Shown: one piece after another, positions 16,799 to 25,257 of the stretch
Layout: the number at the start of each line of letters is the position of its first letter
Numbering within the stretch: position 1 is the stretch's first letter
Source of the DNA: Subdoligranulum variabile
Lineage (GTDB): Bacteria > Bacillota > Clostridia > Oscillospirales > Ruminococcaceae
NCBI GenBank assembly: GCA_003343905.1
Contig: QAKI01000057.1
Span: 62,001-126,000 of the forward strand
Length of the DNA: 64,000 bases
Reading direction: 5' to 3'
The notes under the pieces: model-generated
What the model was told of the DNA's origin: nothing
The model's database searches: none
What the model saw: the letters and a program-made list of their open reading frames with translations, nothing else
Position numbers and translations under genes: made by a program

Positions 16799-17276
16799 GT
16801 GGGGGTTCCCCTTTCTGTTCGTTTTTATGATAGCGGAAAATAAACAGGTAGACCGGCACCAGCATAAGCAGGCACAGGACCGCCAGCCACGGCCTTTGCA
16901 GCAGGTTCTGCCAGATGATCTGCCAGCGCGGCACAAACAAGCATAGCCCGACCGCCAGGCAGGCGACCGCCATGACCAGAACCGCCCCGGCCGCCATATC
17001 TTTGGCAGCGCCGGCGCTCCACCAGTGGGTGGTATCGGGCTTGTCGACCGCCCGCTCCACGGCGGAGTTGACCAGTTCCAGCGCCAGGACCGCCGCAACG
17101 CACAAAACGATCAGGCACCATTCCACCGCTTCCAGTTCAGCCAGCCAGGCGGCCAGCAGCGCGTAACAGGCTGCGCACAGATGGAAGCGGAAATTGCGTT
17201 CTTCCTGCGCTGCGGCACGGATGCCGTTCCAGGCATAGACAAAGCCGTAGCCGAAGCGTTTGATCTCAGATCTCAT
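16779..17276 (-). CDS. dgkA: Undecaprenol/diacylglycerol kinase with an extra membrane region
   Basis: About 165 residues. It begins 'FGYGFVYAWNGIRAAAQEERNFRFHL' and continues with the catalytic signature 'LALELVNSAVERAVD' (ExxNTAIExxxD-like) and 'AAKDMAAGAVLVMAV' (KD-x-AAGAV), all typical of the small integral membrane DagK family. Gram-positive members phosphorylate undecaprenol. The C-terminal stretch 'LAVLCLLMLVPVYLFIF' adds a fourth hydrophobic helix beyond the usual three. Start ATG 17276 overlaps the ybeY end; the chain ybeY-dgkA-era is translationally overlapping. Confidence 0.9.
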   Translation of the reverse strand: MRSEIKRFGYGFVYAWNGIRAAAQEERNFRFHLCAACYALLAAWLAELEAVEWCLIVLCVAAVLALELVNSAVERAVDKPDTTHWWSAGAAKDMAAGAVLVMAVACLAVGLCLFVPRWQIIWQNLLQRPWLAVLCLLMLVPVYLFIFRYHKNEQKGEPPHGKNDP

Positions 17277-17766
17277 CCGATGTGTACGAAACCGTGCGCG
17301 GCAAGCCGAGCTTGATGAGCACCGCTTCCTCCTTTTCCCGCATGCGCACCGCCTCCAGGCCGCTGGCCTCGTGGTCATAGCCCAGCAGGTGCAGCATGGA
17401 ATGTACGGTCAGGTACGCCACTTCCCGCTGCAGGGAATGGCCGTACAGTTCGGCCTGTTCCATGGCGCGCTCCATCGAGATCACGATGTCGCCCAGGATC
17501 TTGCAGCCGTTGTCCTCGTCGATGTCATATTCGCCGTTCTCCCCCATCGGGAAGCTCAGCACATCGGTGGCCGCGTCTTTGTCGCGGTACTGTTTGTTGA
17601 GTTCATGGATCTTGTGGTTGTCCACGAAGGTCACGCTGATCTCGGCCGAACCTTCAAACTTTTCAAAGTCCAGCACGGCGTTGCAGCTGCGGCGGATCAG
17701 AATGCGCAGCCCGGAAGGGATCTTGACGGTATTCTGATCGTTGGTAATCAGAACTTTATTGGACAT
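17266..17766 (-). CDS. ybeY: Endoribonuclease YbeY (rRNA maturation)
   Basis: A 166-residue protein with the YbeY zinc motif 'LTVHSMLHLLGYDHE' (HxxxHxxGYDH) and 'KDAATDVLSFPMGE', 'LGDIVISMERA'. It acts in 16S rRNA 3' end maturation and 70S quality control. It lies between phoH and dgkA as in Bacillus. The start ATG 17766 has AGGAGG upstream. Confidence 0.96.
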   Translation of the reverse strand: MSNKVLITNDQNTVKIPSGLRILIRRSCNAVLDFEKFEGSAEISVTFVDNHKIHELNKQYRDKDAATDVLSFPMGENGEYDIDEDNGCKILGDIVISMERAMEQAELYGHSLQREVAYLTVHSMLHLLGYDHEASGLEAVRMREKEEAVLIKLGLPRTVSYTSDEI

Positions 17767-17789
17767 GGGAAATCGACCTCCTGTTTATT

Positions 17790-18764
17790 TTATGTTCTGG
17801 AACGCCGGGCGGTATCCCCGGCGGCTTTTTCATAGGCTCTGATGATCTGCTGCACCAGGCGGTGGCGCACGACGTCCTTTTCAGTCAGGTAGATCTGCGC
17901 GATGCCCTCTACACCGCGCAGAACTTCCAGCGCGTCCAGCAGGCCGCTGCGGACTTTGTCCGGCAGGTCCACCTGGGTGACGTCGCCGGTCACGACCACT
18001 TTGCTGCCGACGCCCATGCGCGTCAGGAACATCTTCATCTGTTCCGGCGTGGTATTCTGGGCTTCGTCCAGAATGATGAAGGCATCGTCCAGCGTGCGCC
18101 CGCGCATATAGGCAAGGGGCGCCACCTCGATGATCTGTTTTTCAAACAATTTCTGGAAAGTTTCGGTGCCGAGCATATCGAACAGTGCGTCGTACAAAGG
18201 GCGCAGATACGGGTCCACCTTGTTTTGCAGGTCCCCGGGCAGGAAGCCCAGTTTTTCGCCCGCTTCCACGGCCGGGCGCGTCAGAATGATGCGGCTGACA
18301 TCCTTCGATTTGAACGCCTTGACGGCCATGGCTACGGCCAGATAGGTCTTGCCAGTGCCCGCAGGCCCCACGCCGAAGGTGACGGCATTTTTGCGGATAG
18401 CCGCCAGATACTCCCGCTGGCCCAGGGTTTTGGGGTGGATCGGCCGCCCTTTGGTAGTCACCGCCACAAAATCGTCGGTGAGTTCCCGCAGGCGCGTTTC
18501 CTCCCCGTCCCTTGCCAGGCTGATGCAGTAGCGCACCGTCTGCTCCTCCAGCGGCGTGTGGTTCTGCATCAGCGTCACCATGCCGTCCACGGCATGGACA
18601 GCCGCCGTCACGTCCTCCTCCGCGCCGGTGAAGCGCAGCAGCGAACCGCGGCAGACTGCCGTGACGCCGAACTCCTTCTCTAACAAATGGATGTTCTGGT
18701 CGCAGTTGCCAAAAATCGCGGCCGCCAATTCGATACTGTCCAGTTCGATGGAGCGTTCTGCCAA
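17790..18764 (-). CDS. phoH: PhoH-family ATPase
   Basis: About 324 residues: an N-terminal KH-like segment (about 1-90) and a PhoH ATPase domain with Walker A 'GPAGTGKTYLAVAMAV', 'LTRPAVEAGEKLGFLPGDLQNK', and Walker B 'AFIILDEAQNTTPEQMKMFLTR'. Family members are thought to be RNA-associated ATPases; the neighbour ybeY supports a link with rRNA metabolism. TTG 18764 is preferred as start because AGGAGG lies at ideal spacing; an ATG at 18794 contains that site within its coding sequence. Confidence 0.93.
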   Translation of the reverse strand: MAERSIELDSIELAAAIFGNCDQNIHLLEKEFGVTAVCRGSLLRFTGAEEDVTAAVHAVDGMVTLMQNHTPLEEQTVRYCISLARDGEETRLRELTDDFVAVTTKGRPIHPKTLGQREYLAAIRKNAVTFGVGPAGTGKTYLAVAMAVKAFKSKDVSRIILTRPAVEAGEKLGFLPGDLQNKVDPYLRPLYDALFDMLGTETFQKLFEKQIIEVAPLAYMRGRTLDDAFIILDEAQNTTPEQMKMFLTRMGVGSKVVVTGDVTQVDLPDKVRSGLLDALEVLRGVEGIAQIYLTEKDVVRHRLVQQIIRAYEKAAGDTARRSRT

Positions 18765-18808
18765 AATTTTTCCCCTCCTGCTCTTACATATCATACTTAC
18801 CCATTAAG

Positions 18809-18814
18809 ATTATA
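18809..18814 (-). promoter_or_regulatory. -10 element upstream of phoH
   Basis: TGCTATAAT on the minus strand gives a consensus extended -10 about 45 bp before the phoH start. It suggests phoH-ybeY-dgkA-era-recO can be transcribed without the sporulation genes yqfCD. No good -35 is seen. Confidence 0.4.
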
Positions 18815-18884
18815 GCACAATATTTCCCAAAAGAAATTGTCTAATATGCACAAAATTTTTCTTTTGCTTTTGGTATTTGCTCTC

Positions 18885-20066
18885 TCAGGGCGTTTTAACT
18901 GCCGGAACCTCGGTTGCGGGGCCGGGTTCGGCGATATTGGCACAGAAGCGGTAGGTCACGGTGCAGCCTTCCCCTTCGGGCGCGCTCTCCCACCGGCACT
19001 GTTCCGCTTCGATCACGGCGTCCGGGTATTCCGCCAGCAGGGCGTCCCGGCAGGCGCGCCGCGCCAGTGCGCGGGCCTGTTCGGCGGAATAGTCGACGGT
19101 TTGCGGCGCGCGGGTCCACACGGTCTCCTGCCGGATGCAGGCGGGAAGGCTCAACCGCCCCAAACGCACAGGCGTCCAGACCGCCGTGCCTTCGTCTGCC
19201 GCTTCCTGCGCCGTGTCCTGCGCGCCCCACAGATGCCCCAGCACATACAGTTCCGTCTGTTCGGTGCGCCCGCCCGTGAGCATCTCGGCGTCCTGGCGAA
19301 GGGGCTGGGTCGCCGTATAGCTTTTTTCGATCCGCGCGATCACCTTTCCCGAAGCCCCCTGATACACCGGGTCGCCGTCATGGTCCAGGCGCAGGCTGTT
19401 TACGAGCGGCTGCCCCCGCTCGACCTGCTCACCGGGGCACACCGCGGCAAAACCGCTTTCGGCCTCGACGGCGGTGATCTCGCCGGATTCTTTCGCATAC
19501 ATCGCCTGCAGAGGAACGTCCTGCCGCAGATCCTGATACTGCGCTTCGGTGCGTTCCACAAACAGGCAGCCGCCCACAAAGTTCAAACTGATCCAGCCAA
19601 ACAGGTCGCTTTGCTGCCGCGCGGCTGCCAGCACGCTCTCCAGCGTTTCTTCCTCTAACCGCACACCCTCATAGACGCCGCATTCCGCCAGCAGCGTGCG
19701 CAGGCGGTACGCTTCATCCGGCTCCATCTCCCCGAAGTCAATCGTCCAGAGGAGCTGCCCGAACCATTGCAGCAGCACAAAGAACAGGGCGGCCCCCGCG
19801 ATCAGACCGGGCCGGGCCAGGACGCGTTCCGCCCATGCGCCGGGGCCTTTGCGTTCCAGAATTTCGATCTTCCAGCCGCCCTGCGCCGCCAGGCGGCGGA
19901 TGCGCGCCCGCGCTGTGCCCGGCGCGCAGGCCGAAAAGCCGTTTTCCTCCCAGCACAGGCGGGACAGGCGCACGCCCTGCCGGGCGGCCAGGTTGAGGAA
20001 GCGCTGCGGCTCCCGCCCCTGCAGCCGGAAAGTCACGCGGTCCAGCCACCAGACGCCCCGCTTCAT
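18885..20066 (-). CDS. yqfD: Sporulation protein YqfD
   Basis: About 393 residues. A cytoplasmic N-terminal region, one transmembrane helix ('PGLIAGAALFFVLLQWFGQLLW'), and a large outer part with 'LLAECGVYEGVRLEEETLESVLAAARQQSDLFGWISLNFVGGCLFVE' (key blocks LAECGV, GWISLNFVGGCLFVE) typical of the YqfD family, which resembles stage IV sporulation proteins. Start ATG 20066 overlaps the yqfC stop as ATGA and has GGAGGAGG upstream. Expressed in the mother cell under sigma-E in Bacillus. Confidence 0.9.
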   Translation of the reverse strand: MKRGVWWLDRVTFRLQGREPQRFLNLAARQGVRLSRLCWEENGFSACAPGTARARIRRLAAQGGWKIEILERKGPGAWAERVLARPGLIAGAALFFVLLQWFGQLLWTIDFGEMEPDEAYRLRTLLAECGVYEGVRLEEETLESVLAAARQQSDLFGWISLNFVGGCLFVERTEAQYQDLRQDVPLQAMYAKESGEITAVEAESGFAAVCPGEQVERGQPLVNSLRLDHDGDPVYQGASGKVIARIEKSYTATQPLRQDAEMLTGGRTEQTELYVLGHLWGAQDTAQEAADEGTAVWTPVRLGRLSLPACIRQETVWTRAPQTVDYSAEQARALARRACRDALLAEYPDAVIEAEQCRWESAPEGEGCTVTYRFCANIAEPGPATEVPAVKTP

Positions 20067-20377
20067 GGGCATTCCTCCTCCCGCTTGTTCTGAAAGGTGA
20101 TCGCGGCGATGCGCCCGGTCAGCAGCAGCCTTTTCCCGTTCAGCGATTCTATTCGCAGCCCGCCGCCATAAAATGTTACTATGAAGTTCCCCATATCCAG
20201 GCAGATCTTTTCGGGGGTAAAATCCAGCACCCGGCGGCAGGCTTCCGTCACAAGATAGCGCCCGCGCACTTCAAAGGCGGGAAGCTGATAGAACCCGGCC
20301 GGCGGCCTTGCCCACATTCCCCGGATCGCATCCGACCAGTGGGAGTCATGGGGTCTTTTATGTTTCTGGCGTTTCAT
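20063..20377 (-). CDS. yqfC: Sporulation protein YqfC
   Basis: A 104-residue YabP/YqfC-family protein: 'AFEVRGRYLVTEACRRVLDFTPEKICLDMG' and 'VTFYGGGLRIESLNGKRLLLTGRI' show the conserved beta-rich core. In Bacillus it is a sigma-E-dependent protein needed for sporulation together with YqfD. Start ATG 20377 has GGGGAGGG upstream. It is divergent from ylbJ, with 61 bp between. Confidence 0.92.
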   Translation of the reverse strand: MKRQKHKRPHDSHWSDAIRGMWARPPAGFYQLPAFEVRGRYLVTEACRRVLDFTPEKICLDMGNFIVTFYGGGLRIESLNGKRLLLTGRIAAITFQNKREEECP

Positions 20378-20438
20378 GGGCATACCCTCCCCAAAGCATA
20401 ACGGCCTGCCCCAATATACGCCGCCGGAGGTGCGTTCT

Positions 20439-21506
20439 ATGAGTCAACACCGCATCCATGACCGGGCTGCCATGGCGGCCTGCTTTTTGCTGAGCATTTT
20501 GCTGCTGCGCTCCCCCGCTTTGGCGGCCCAGGGGTTTGCCAGCGGGCTGCGCCTGTGCGTGGATACCGTGCTGCCCGCTCTGTTCCCCTTTTTTGTGATC
20601 TGCGAATGGCTGCTCACCCTGCATCAGGGGCACAGCCGCCTGCTGCGTGGGACCGCCCGCCTGCTGGGGATGCAGCGGGAGGAAGGGGCACTGGCGCTGC
20701 TGCTTGCCTGGTTCGGCGGCTATGCGGTCTGCGCAAGGCTGACCGGCCGTCTGTCCCGCGCGGGAACGCTGAACGCGCGGGAATCCGCGCTGCTGATGAT
20801 GCTGGGATGCTGTTCCAGCCCGGGGTTCGTGATCGGCTGCGTGGGCGGGCTGATGCTTGGCAGCCTGCGGCTGGGCATCCTGCTGTATGGCCTGCAGTTG
20901 GCGGCCAACCTGCTCAGTACGCTGCTGTGTGTGCCCCTTCTGCCCCCGAAACGCGCGTTGGCTGCCGCCTCGCCTGCGCAGGCGGAAGAAGCCCCGGCGG
21001 GCTTTTCCCAGGCGGTCGGCAGTGCTGTAATGAGCTGCCTGAACGTCTGCGGCTGTGTGCTGTTTTTCCGTGTCGTGGGGGCGGTGGCCGCGCCGTTTCT
21101 GCCGCAGGCAGCCCCTGCCCGCCCGCTGGTGAGCGCACTGTTGGAGATCACCGCCGGATGCGCCGACTTTGCCGCGCTTGGCGGGCGCGCGGCGCTGTAC
21201 GGTTGCTGCCTGTGCCTGAGCGCGCTGGGTCTTTCGGTATGGGCGCAGCTTTCCCTGCTGCTGCGGGGCGCGGTCTCCCTGCGGCTGTTGGCCTTCAACC
21301 GGCTGCTGCACCTGCTGCTTCTGACCGCCCTTGTGCGGGCGGCCGTGCAGTTCATGCCGGGTGTTCTGCCCGTTTACAGCTCCTTGCAGGCACGTGTGAT
21401 CACCACCCACCGGCTGCCGGTGGACGCGGCTGTCGTCGCTTTTTTCTTTATCTGTGCGGCTCTTTACAAGGCCCGGCAAAGCCTATATAATAGGAAAAGT
21501 CGTTAA
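20439..21506 (+). CDS. ylbJ: Sporulation integral membrane protein YlbJ
   Basis: A 355-residue polytopic membrane protein. 'VDTVLPALFPFFVICEWLL', 'GYAVCARLTGRL', 'LLMMLGCCSSPGFVIGCVG' are characteristic of the YlbJ family, which carries gate-like nucleoside-recognition domains. In Bacillus it is under sigma-E control and needed for heat-resistant spores. The start is ATG 20439 behind GGAGG; the longer frame to 20376 has no such site. It is divergent from yqfC, and the pair may share sigma-E control signals. Confidence 0.88.
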   Translation: MSQHRIHDRAAMAACFLLSILLLRSPALAAQGFASGLRLCVDTVLPALFPFFVICEWLLTLHQGHSRLLRGTARLLGMQREEGALALLLAWFGGYAVCARLTGRLSRAGTLNARESALLMMLGCCSSPGFVIGCVGGLMLGSLRLGILLYGLQLAANLLSTLLCVPLLPPKRALAAASPAQAEEAPAGFSQAVGSAVMSCLNVCGCVLFFRVVGAVAAPFLPQAAPARPLVSALLEITAGCADFAALGGRAALYGCCLCLSALGLSVWAQLSLLLRGAVSLRLLAFNRLLHLLLLTALVRAAVQFMPGVLPVYSSLQARVITTHRLPVDAAVVAFFFICAALYKARQSLYNRKSR

Positions 21507-21534
21507 GTATATTTTTATGGTTTGGGGTGAGGCT

Positions 21535-21753
21535 ATGTTCAGGAAGCAGTACTACGGCAGCAAAATCGCGCCGGCCTGCGCCTACTGCCTGCACGGGCAG
21601 CCCGCATCCGACCCCAAAATGGTCTTGTGCAAGCTGAAAGGGGTCGTTTCCCCCTATTACAGCTGCCGCCGCTTCACCTATGACCCGCTGCTGCGGGTCC
21701 CCCACCGCCAGGTATTGCCCGAACTGGATCCCAAAGACTTCACACTGGACTAA
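21535..21753 (+). CDS. Small Cys-containing conserved clostridial protein
   Basis: A 72-residue protein with Cys pairs: 'PACAYCLHG', a single Cys in 'MVLCKLKG', and 'YYSCRRFTYDPLLRVP'. The CxxC plus two further Cys could bind zinc. The 'C-R-x-F-x-YDPLxRxP' ending recurs in short unnamed proteins of Clostridia. No function is known. It follows ylbJ by 28 bp, with a weak ribosome binding site GGGGTGAGG. Confidence 0.65.
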   Translation: MFRKQYYGSKIAPACAYCLHGQPASDPKMVLCKLKGVVSPYYSCRRFTYDPLLRVPHRQVLPELDPKDFTLD

Positions 21754-21798
21754 AACGGGCGACGAACAGATCACAGGACATTGTAAAGGAGTTATTGT

Positions 21799-22647
21799 AT
21801 GGAACATCCCAAGCACCGTGGGCAGCCTTCACTGCGCACTCTGTGGAAGGAAAAACGAGCCGTCACGCTGGTGTATATCCTGCTGCGCACCTCCGTGTTT
21901 CTTGTCATGCTGGCGCAGCTTTTCAACCGGAACTTTGAAAACGTGTTCCTGTGTATTCTGACGCTGGTTTTGTTCGCCATGCCCTCCCTGCTGGAGCGCA
22001 AGCTGGACATTGATCTGCCGAACACGCTGGAGATCATCATTTTGCTGTTCATCTATGCAGCCGAGATATTGGGCGAGATCGGCGCTTATTATGTGACCTT
22101 CCCCTACTGGGACACCGTGCTGCACACGTTGAACGGGTTCCTGTGCGCCGCCATCGGGTTCTCCCTGCTGGACATTCTGAACCGCAACAGCCGCGTGCGC
22201 TTTCACCTGTCGCCGCTGTACCTGGCCATCGTCGCGTTCTGCTTCTCGATGACGGTGGGCGTTCTGTGGGAATTCTTTGAATGTATCATGGACCAGTTTT
22301 TCTTCTTCGATATGCAGAAAGACACCATCGTGTCGAGCATCGGCACGATCCTTCTGGACCCGACCGGCGGCAACACGCCCATTACGCTGCGCAATATCAC
22401 CGATGTGATTGTGGTGCAGGCGGACGGCACCCAGACCGCGCTGGGGCTGGGCGGGTATCTGGACATCGGCCTGCTGGATACGATGGAGGACCTGTTCGTC
22501 AACTTTATCGGCGCGCTGATCTTCTCTGTGATCGGGTATTTCTATGTGCTCAGTCGCGGCAAGGGCCGCTTTGTGCGCCGCTTCATCCCGGTCGCCAACC
22601 ACAGCACCCTCGCTCTCGAACCTTCCGAAAACGAAAAATCTGAATAA
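21799..22647 (+). CDS. Polytopic membrane protein (YjdF/DUF2238-like)
   Basis: A 282-residue protein with about six transmembrane helices and a conserved core 'YWDTVLHTLNGFLCAAIGFSLLDIL' plus 'SMTVGVLWEFFECIMDQF'. The D-x-x-LH-x-x-x-G and G-x-x-WE patterns fit the DUF2238/YjdF group of membrane proteins of unknown role. A large loop (about residues 165-225) separates the last two helices. Start ATG 21799 with AAAGGAG. Confidence 0.65.
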   Translation: MEHPKHRGQPSLRTLWKEKRAVTLVYILLRTSVFLVMLAQLFNRNFENVFLCILTLVLFAMPSLLERKLDIDLPNTLEIIILLFIYAAEILGEIGAYYVTFPYWDTVLHTLNGFLCAAIGFSLLDILNRNSRVRFHLSPLYLAIVAFCFSMTVGVLWEFFECIMDQFFFFDMQKDTIVSSIGTILLDPTGGNTPITLRNITDVIVVQADGTQTALGLGGYLDIGLLDTMEDLFVNFIGALIFSVIGYFYVLSRGKGRFVRRFIPVANHSTLALEPSENEKSE

Positions 22648-22672
22648 CAGCCTGACAGCCCAAACGACCGCA

Positions 22673-22714
22673 CGGCGGCCCGGAACCATCTGTTCCGGGC
22701 CGCCGGTTTCTTTT
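22673..22714 (+). terminator. rho-independent terminator after the YjdF-like gene
   Basis: CGGCGGCCCGGAAC/GTTCCGGGCCGCCG forms a perfect 14-bp stem with a CATCT loop, followed by TTTCTTTT. Confidence 0.92.
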
Positions 22715-22810
22715 CCCGGCTTTCTATCGCACCCCTGTTCCCACACAGGCGGGAATGTGGTACAATGGGAAAAATCGTCATGCCGTAGTGGCGCGGCAAG
22801 GAGGAAAATT

Positions 22811-23647
22811 ATGAAAGATTTTCTGCGTGAAAGTTTCAGCTATTGGGGCATTTACCATAAGATGCACCATACCGGGAGGCCGTTCCGCCCGCAAAAGGTG
22901 CGTTTTGGGAGCGACGAGCAGCAGTATTTTCTGCTGTACGAGCCGGAGCACGCGGTCAGCGGCAAAGTGATCGTCTGGGTCCACGGCGGCGGCTGGAACG
23001 CCGGTTCGCCGGACGACTTCGATTTCGTCGGCCAGCGCGTCGCCAAAGAGGGCTACCGCTTCGTTTCCCTCGGCTACCGCCTTTCTCCCCGCCACAAGTA
23101 CCCGTGCCAGATCGAAGATGTATGCGCGGGGTACAAGGCCGCCATGGCGTTTCTGAAACAGAAAGGGATCGACACTTCCCAGGTCATCGTGTCCGGCCCG
23201 TCAGCCGGGGCGCATTTGTCCTCGATCCTGTGCTATTCCCGGAAGATACAGCAAAAGACCGGCGTTGATGTCGGGAACGTGATCGGCTACATCGGCATGG
23301 GCGGCATCTACAGTTTTTCGGCCGGGAGTTCGCGCGCCGTGAAGATCCTGCTGGACCAGTTGTTTGAAAAAGGCTATGACCGGGCGCTGGGCGAACCCTG
23401 TTCCCTGATCGAAGAAAGCCGCATCCCCATGCTGCTGATCCAGAGCCGCCACGACGGGCTGGTCGCTTATGCGTGCGCCGAGCAGTTCTGCGAAAAGGCA
23501 AAGGCCCTGGGGATCGACTGCCAGCTTTATTCTGTGACCGATGCAAAAAACACGCACTCGTGGTACACGGCGGGCGTATTCCTGTTTGAGCGGCAGGAAA
23601 GCGACACTCTGGATACCTTCTTCCGCTGGATCGAACAGGCAAAGTGA
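22811..23647 (+). CDS. Alpha/beta hydrolase (HSL/esterase type)
   Basis: A 278-residue alpha/beta hydrolase. Oxyanion-hole motif 'WVHGGGWNAG' (HGGGW), nucleophile elbow 'VSGPSAGAHLSS' (GxSxG), acid in 'LIQSRHDGLVAY', and the catalytic His probably in 'NTHSWY'. These features place it with hormone-sensitive-lipase-like carboxylesterases. No signal peptide, so cytoplasmic. Excellent ribosome binding site AAGGAGGA before ATG 22811. Confidence 0.85.
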   Translation: MKDFLRESFSYWGIYHKMHHTGRPFRPQKVRFGSDEQQYFLLYEPEHAVSGKVIVWVHGGGWNAGSPDDFDFVGQRVAKEGYRFVSLGYRLSPRHKYPCQIEDVCAGYKAAMAFLKQKGIDTSQVIVSGPSAGAHLSSILCYSRKIQQKTGVDVGNVIGYIGMGGIYSFSAGSSRAVKILLDQLFEKGYDRALGEPCSLIEESRIPMLLIQSRHDGLVAYACAEQFCEKAKALGIDCQLYSVTDAKNTHSWYTAGVFLFERQESDTLDTFFRWIEQAK

Positions 23648-23733
23648 ACCTGCCTGCCCTATCTATAAAGAAATGTTTTTCCGGGAAACGGTTTTTGCAG
23701 CTTTCTCGCAACTATTTTACAGGAGCACATACG

Positions 23734-24198
23734 ATGGAACTGGTTTACAAGCGGGCGACTGCCGATAACATAGACATTTTGACACAAACAAGAGTGGCAG
23801 TCCTGCGGGCCGCCAACGGGCTGCCTGACGACGCCGATTTAAGCGCCGTGGAAAAGGCGTCTTTCCTCTATTACCAGCGGGCGCTCCGCGACGGCTCCCA
23901 CATTGCTTATCTGGTGCTGGAGGGGGCGCGTGTTGTCGGCGCGGGCGGCGTCAGCTTTTTCTAGGTCATGCCGACCGTCAACAACCGCAGCGGAAACAAG
24001 GCGTACATCATGAACATGTACACCCATCCCGCTTACAGAAGAAGGGGCGTCGCCCTTAAAGCGTTGGACCTGCTGGTACAGGAAGCAAAGCGCAGGGGCG
24101 TCACGGCAATCTCGCTGGAAGCAACCGAAATAGGGCGGCCGCTCTACGAAAAATACGGCTTTGTGGCAATGCCCCACGAGATGGAACTGCCGGTGTGA
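23734..24198 (+). pseudogene. GNAT acetyltransferase interrupted by one amber codon
   Basis: One continuous reading frame encodes a GNAT protein but has TAG at 23962-23964 (codon 77). Upstream it reads 'TRVAVLRAANGLPDD...VVGAGGVSFF', downstream 'VMPTVNNRSGNKAYIMNMYTHPAYRRRGVALKALDLLVQEA', including the acetyl-CoA loop 'YRRRGVA' and 'LYEKYGF'. Both halves are in frame and intact otherwise. From my recollection of related proteins, Gln is expected at the stop position, so a single CAG-to-TAG change would explain it. The start ATG 23734 has AGGAGC upstream. It could be a recent nonsense mutation or a sequencing error. Confidence 0.85.
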
Positions 24199-24222
24199 CA
24201 GCGTCCTGCACAGCTCCGCTGT

Positions 24223-25083
24223 TCACCAGCGGCGGCGGTATTCGCCGGGGGTGACGCCCTCGATCTTTTTGAACAGGCGCGCAAAATAGTTGGCGTCATG
24301 CAGACCGCATTCCTGCGCAATGGTTTCCATGCTGTTGTCGGTGAAGCGCAGCATCCGTTTGGCCTGTGTGATCCGAAGCTGGACCAGGTAGCTGTTGACC
24401 GACTGGCCGAACTGTTCCTTGAAAACGCGGGTCAGATAAAACTTATTGATATAGAACCGTTCCGCCAGGGCATCCAGCGTGATTTTCTCGGTATAGTGCG
24501 TGTCCAGATAATCCTTGATGTCCTGCACGCTCTGGCGCTTCCCGCGGCTGATGCGCCCGCGGTCCGGGTGCCAGCTTTCCTCCATCAGCAGCGTCAGCAG
24601 ATCGAACAGGCGCGTACAGATCTGCATATCCCGCACATAATCGTCCGATCCGGCAAGCGCATACAGTTCTTGCAGCAGCGCCCGGTAACGCTGGGGCTGT
24701 GCCGTGCGGAAGGCGGGCTGCCCGCCGCGTTCCTCATACTTTTTATAGATGCCGCCCATATTAGGACCATAGAAATGTGCCCAGCGCAGCCGCCACAGAT
24801 CGTCCCCCGTGCGGTGCAGGTAGGGCCTGCGGCAGTCCAGAAAAACGCAGTCCCCCGCCTGCAAGGCGCGCTGCGTTCCGTCGTATTCCAGTATCCCGGA
24901 ACCGCTCTCCACAAGAAAGACGAGGTAGGACGCCAACCCCTGCCGGACGCTGGCGTGGGGCTGGCGTGCCTGCAGGCTGCCGACCTCCTGCAGATGCAGC
25001 AGGTTGGTGCGCGCAAACGGTGACGGCGTATAGAGGATACGGCTGGAATGGACCAGCTCGCCGTCGAACATCGGACTTTCCAT
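24223..25083 (-). CDS. AraC-family transcriptional regulator
   Basis: A 286-residue regulator: an N-terminal cupin sensor (about 40-100: 'YLVFLVESGSGILEYDGTQRALQAGDCVFLDCRRPYLHRT', key residues in GSGxLEYxGxxxxLxxGD), a linker, and a C-terminal double helix-turn-helix ('ITLDALAERFYINKFYLTRVFKEQFGQS', 'METIAQECGLHDANYFARLFKKIEGVTPGEYRRR'). Such proteins respond to sugars. It is divergent from gmd, so it could regulate the GDP-fucose operon, though no operator can be identified. Start ATG 25083 with AGGTG. Confidence 0.92.
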   Translation of the reverse strand: MESPMFDGELVHSSRILYTPSPFARTNLLHLQEVGSLQARQPHASVRQGLASYLVFLVESGSGILEYDGTQRALQAGDCVFLDCRRPYLHRTGDDLWRLRWAHFYGPNMGGIYKKYEERGGQPAFRTAQPQRYRALLQELYALAGSDDYVRDMQICTRLFDLLTLLMEESWHPDRGRISRGKRQSVQDIKDYLDTHYTEKITLDALAERFYINKFYLTRVFKEQFGQSVNSYLVQLRITQAKRMLRFTDNSMETIAQECGLHDANYFARLFKKIEGVTPGEYRRRW

Positions 25084-25257
25084 GGCAAAGGCACCTCACT
25101 TTTCTGCTGATACTGTAGCGGAAAAAAGCGAAAAAGTCAATATAATGCTAATCTTTTGCAAGATTCCCCCTGTAACAGGACGAAAAGAAACGATAAAATA
25201 GCAAATAGAGAGCCGACAGGCCAATTTGTGAATATACCAAGAAAGGCGATTGAACCT

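Noticed and set aside
23962..23964. Programmed amber readthrough or pyrrolysine in the GNAT gene
   Set aside because: No pyl genes, no stem-loop resembling a readthrough element, and GNAT enzymes do not use pyrrolysine. A simple nonsense mutation is more likely.
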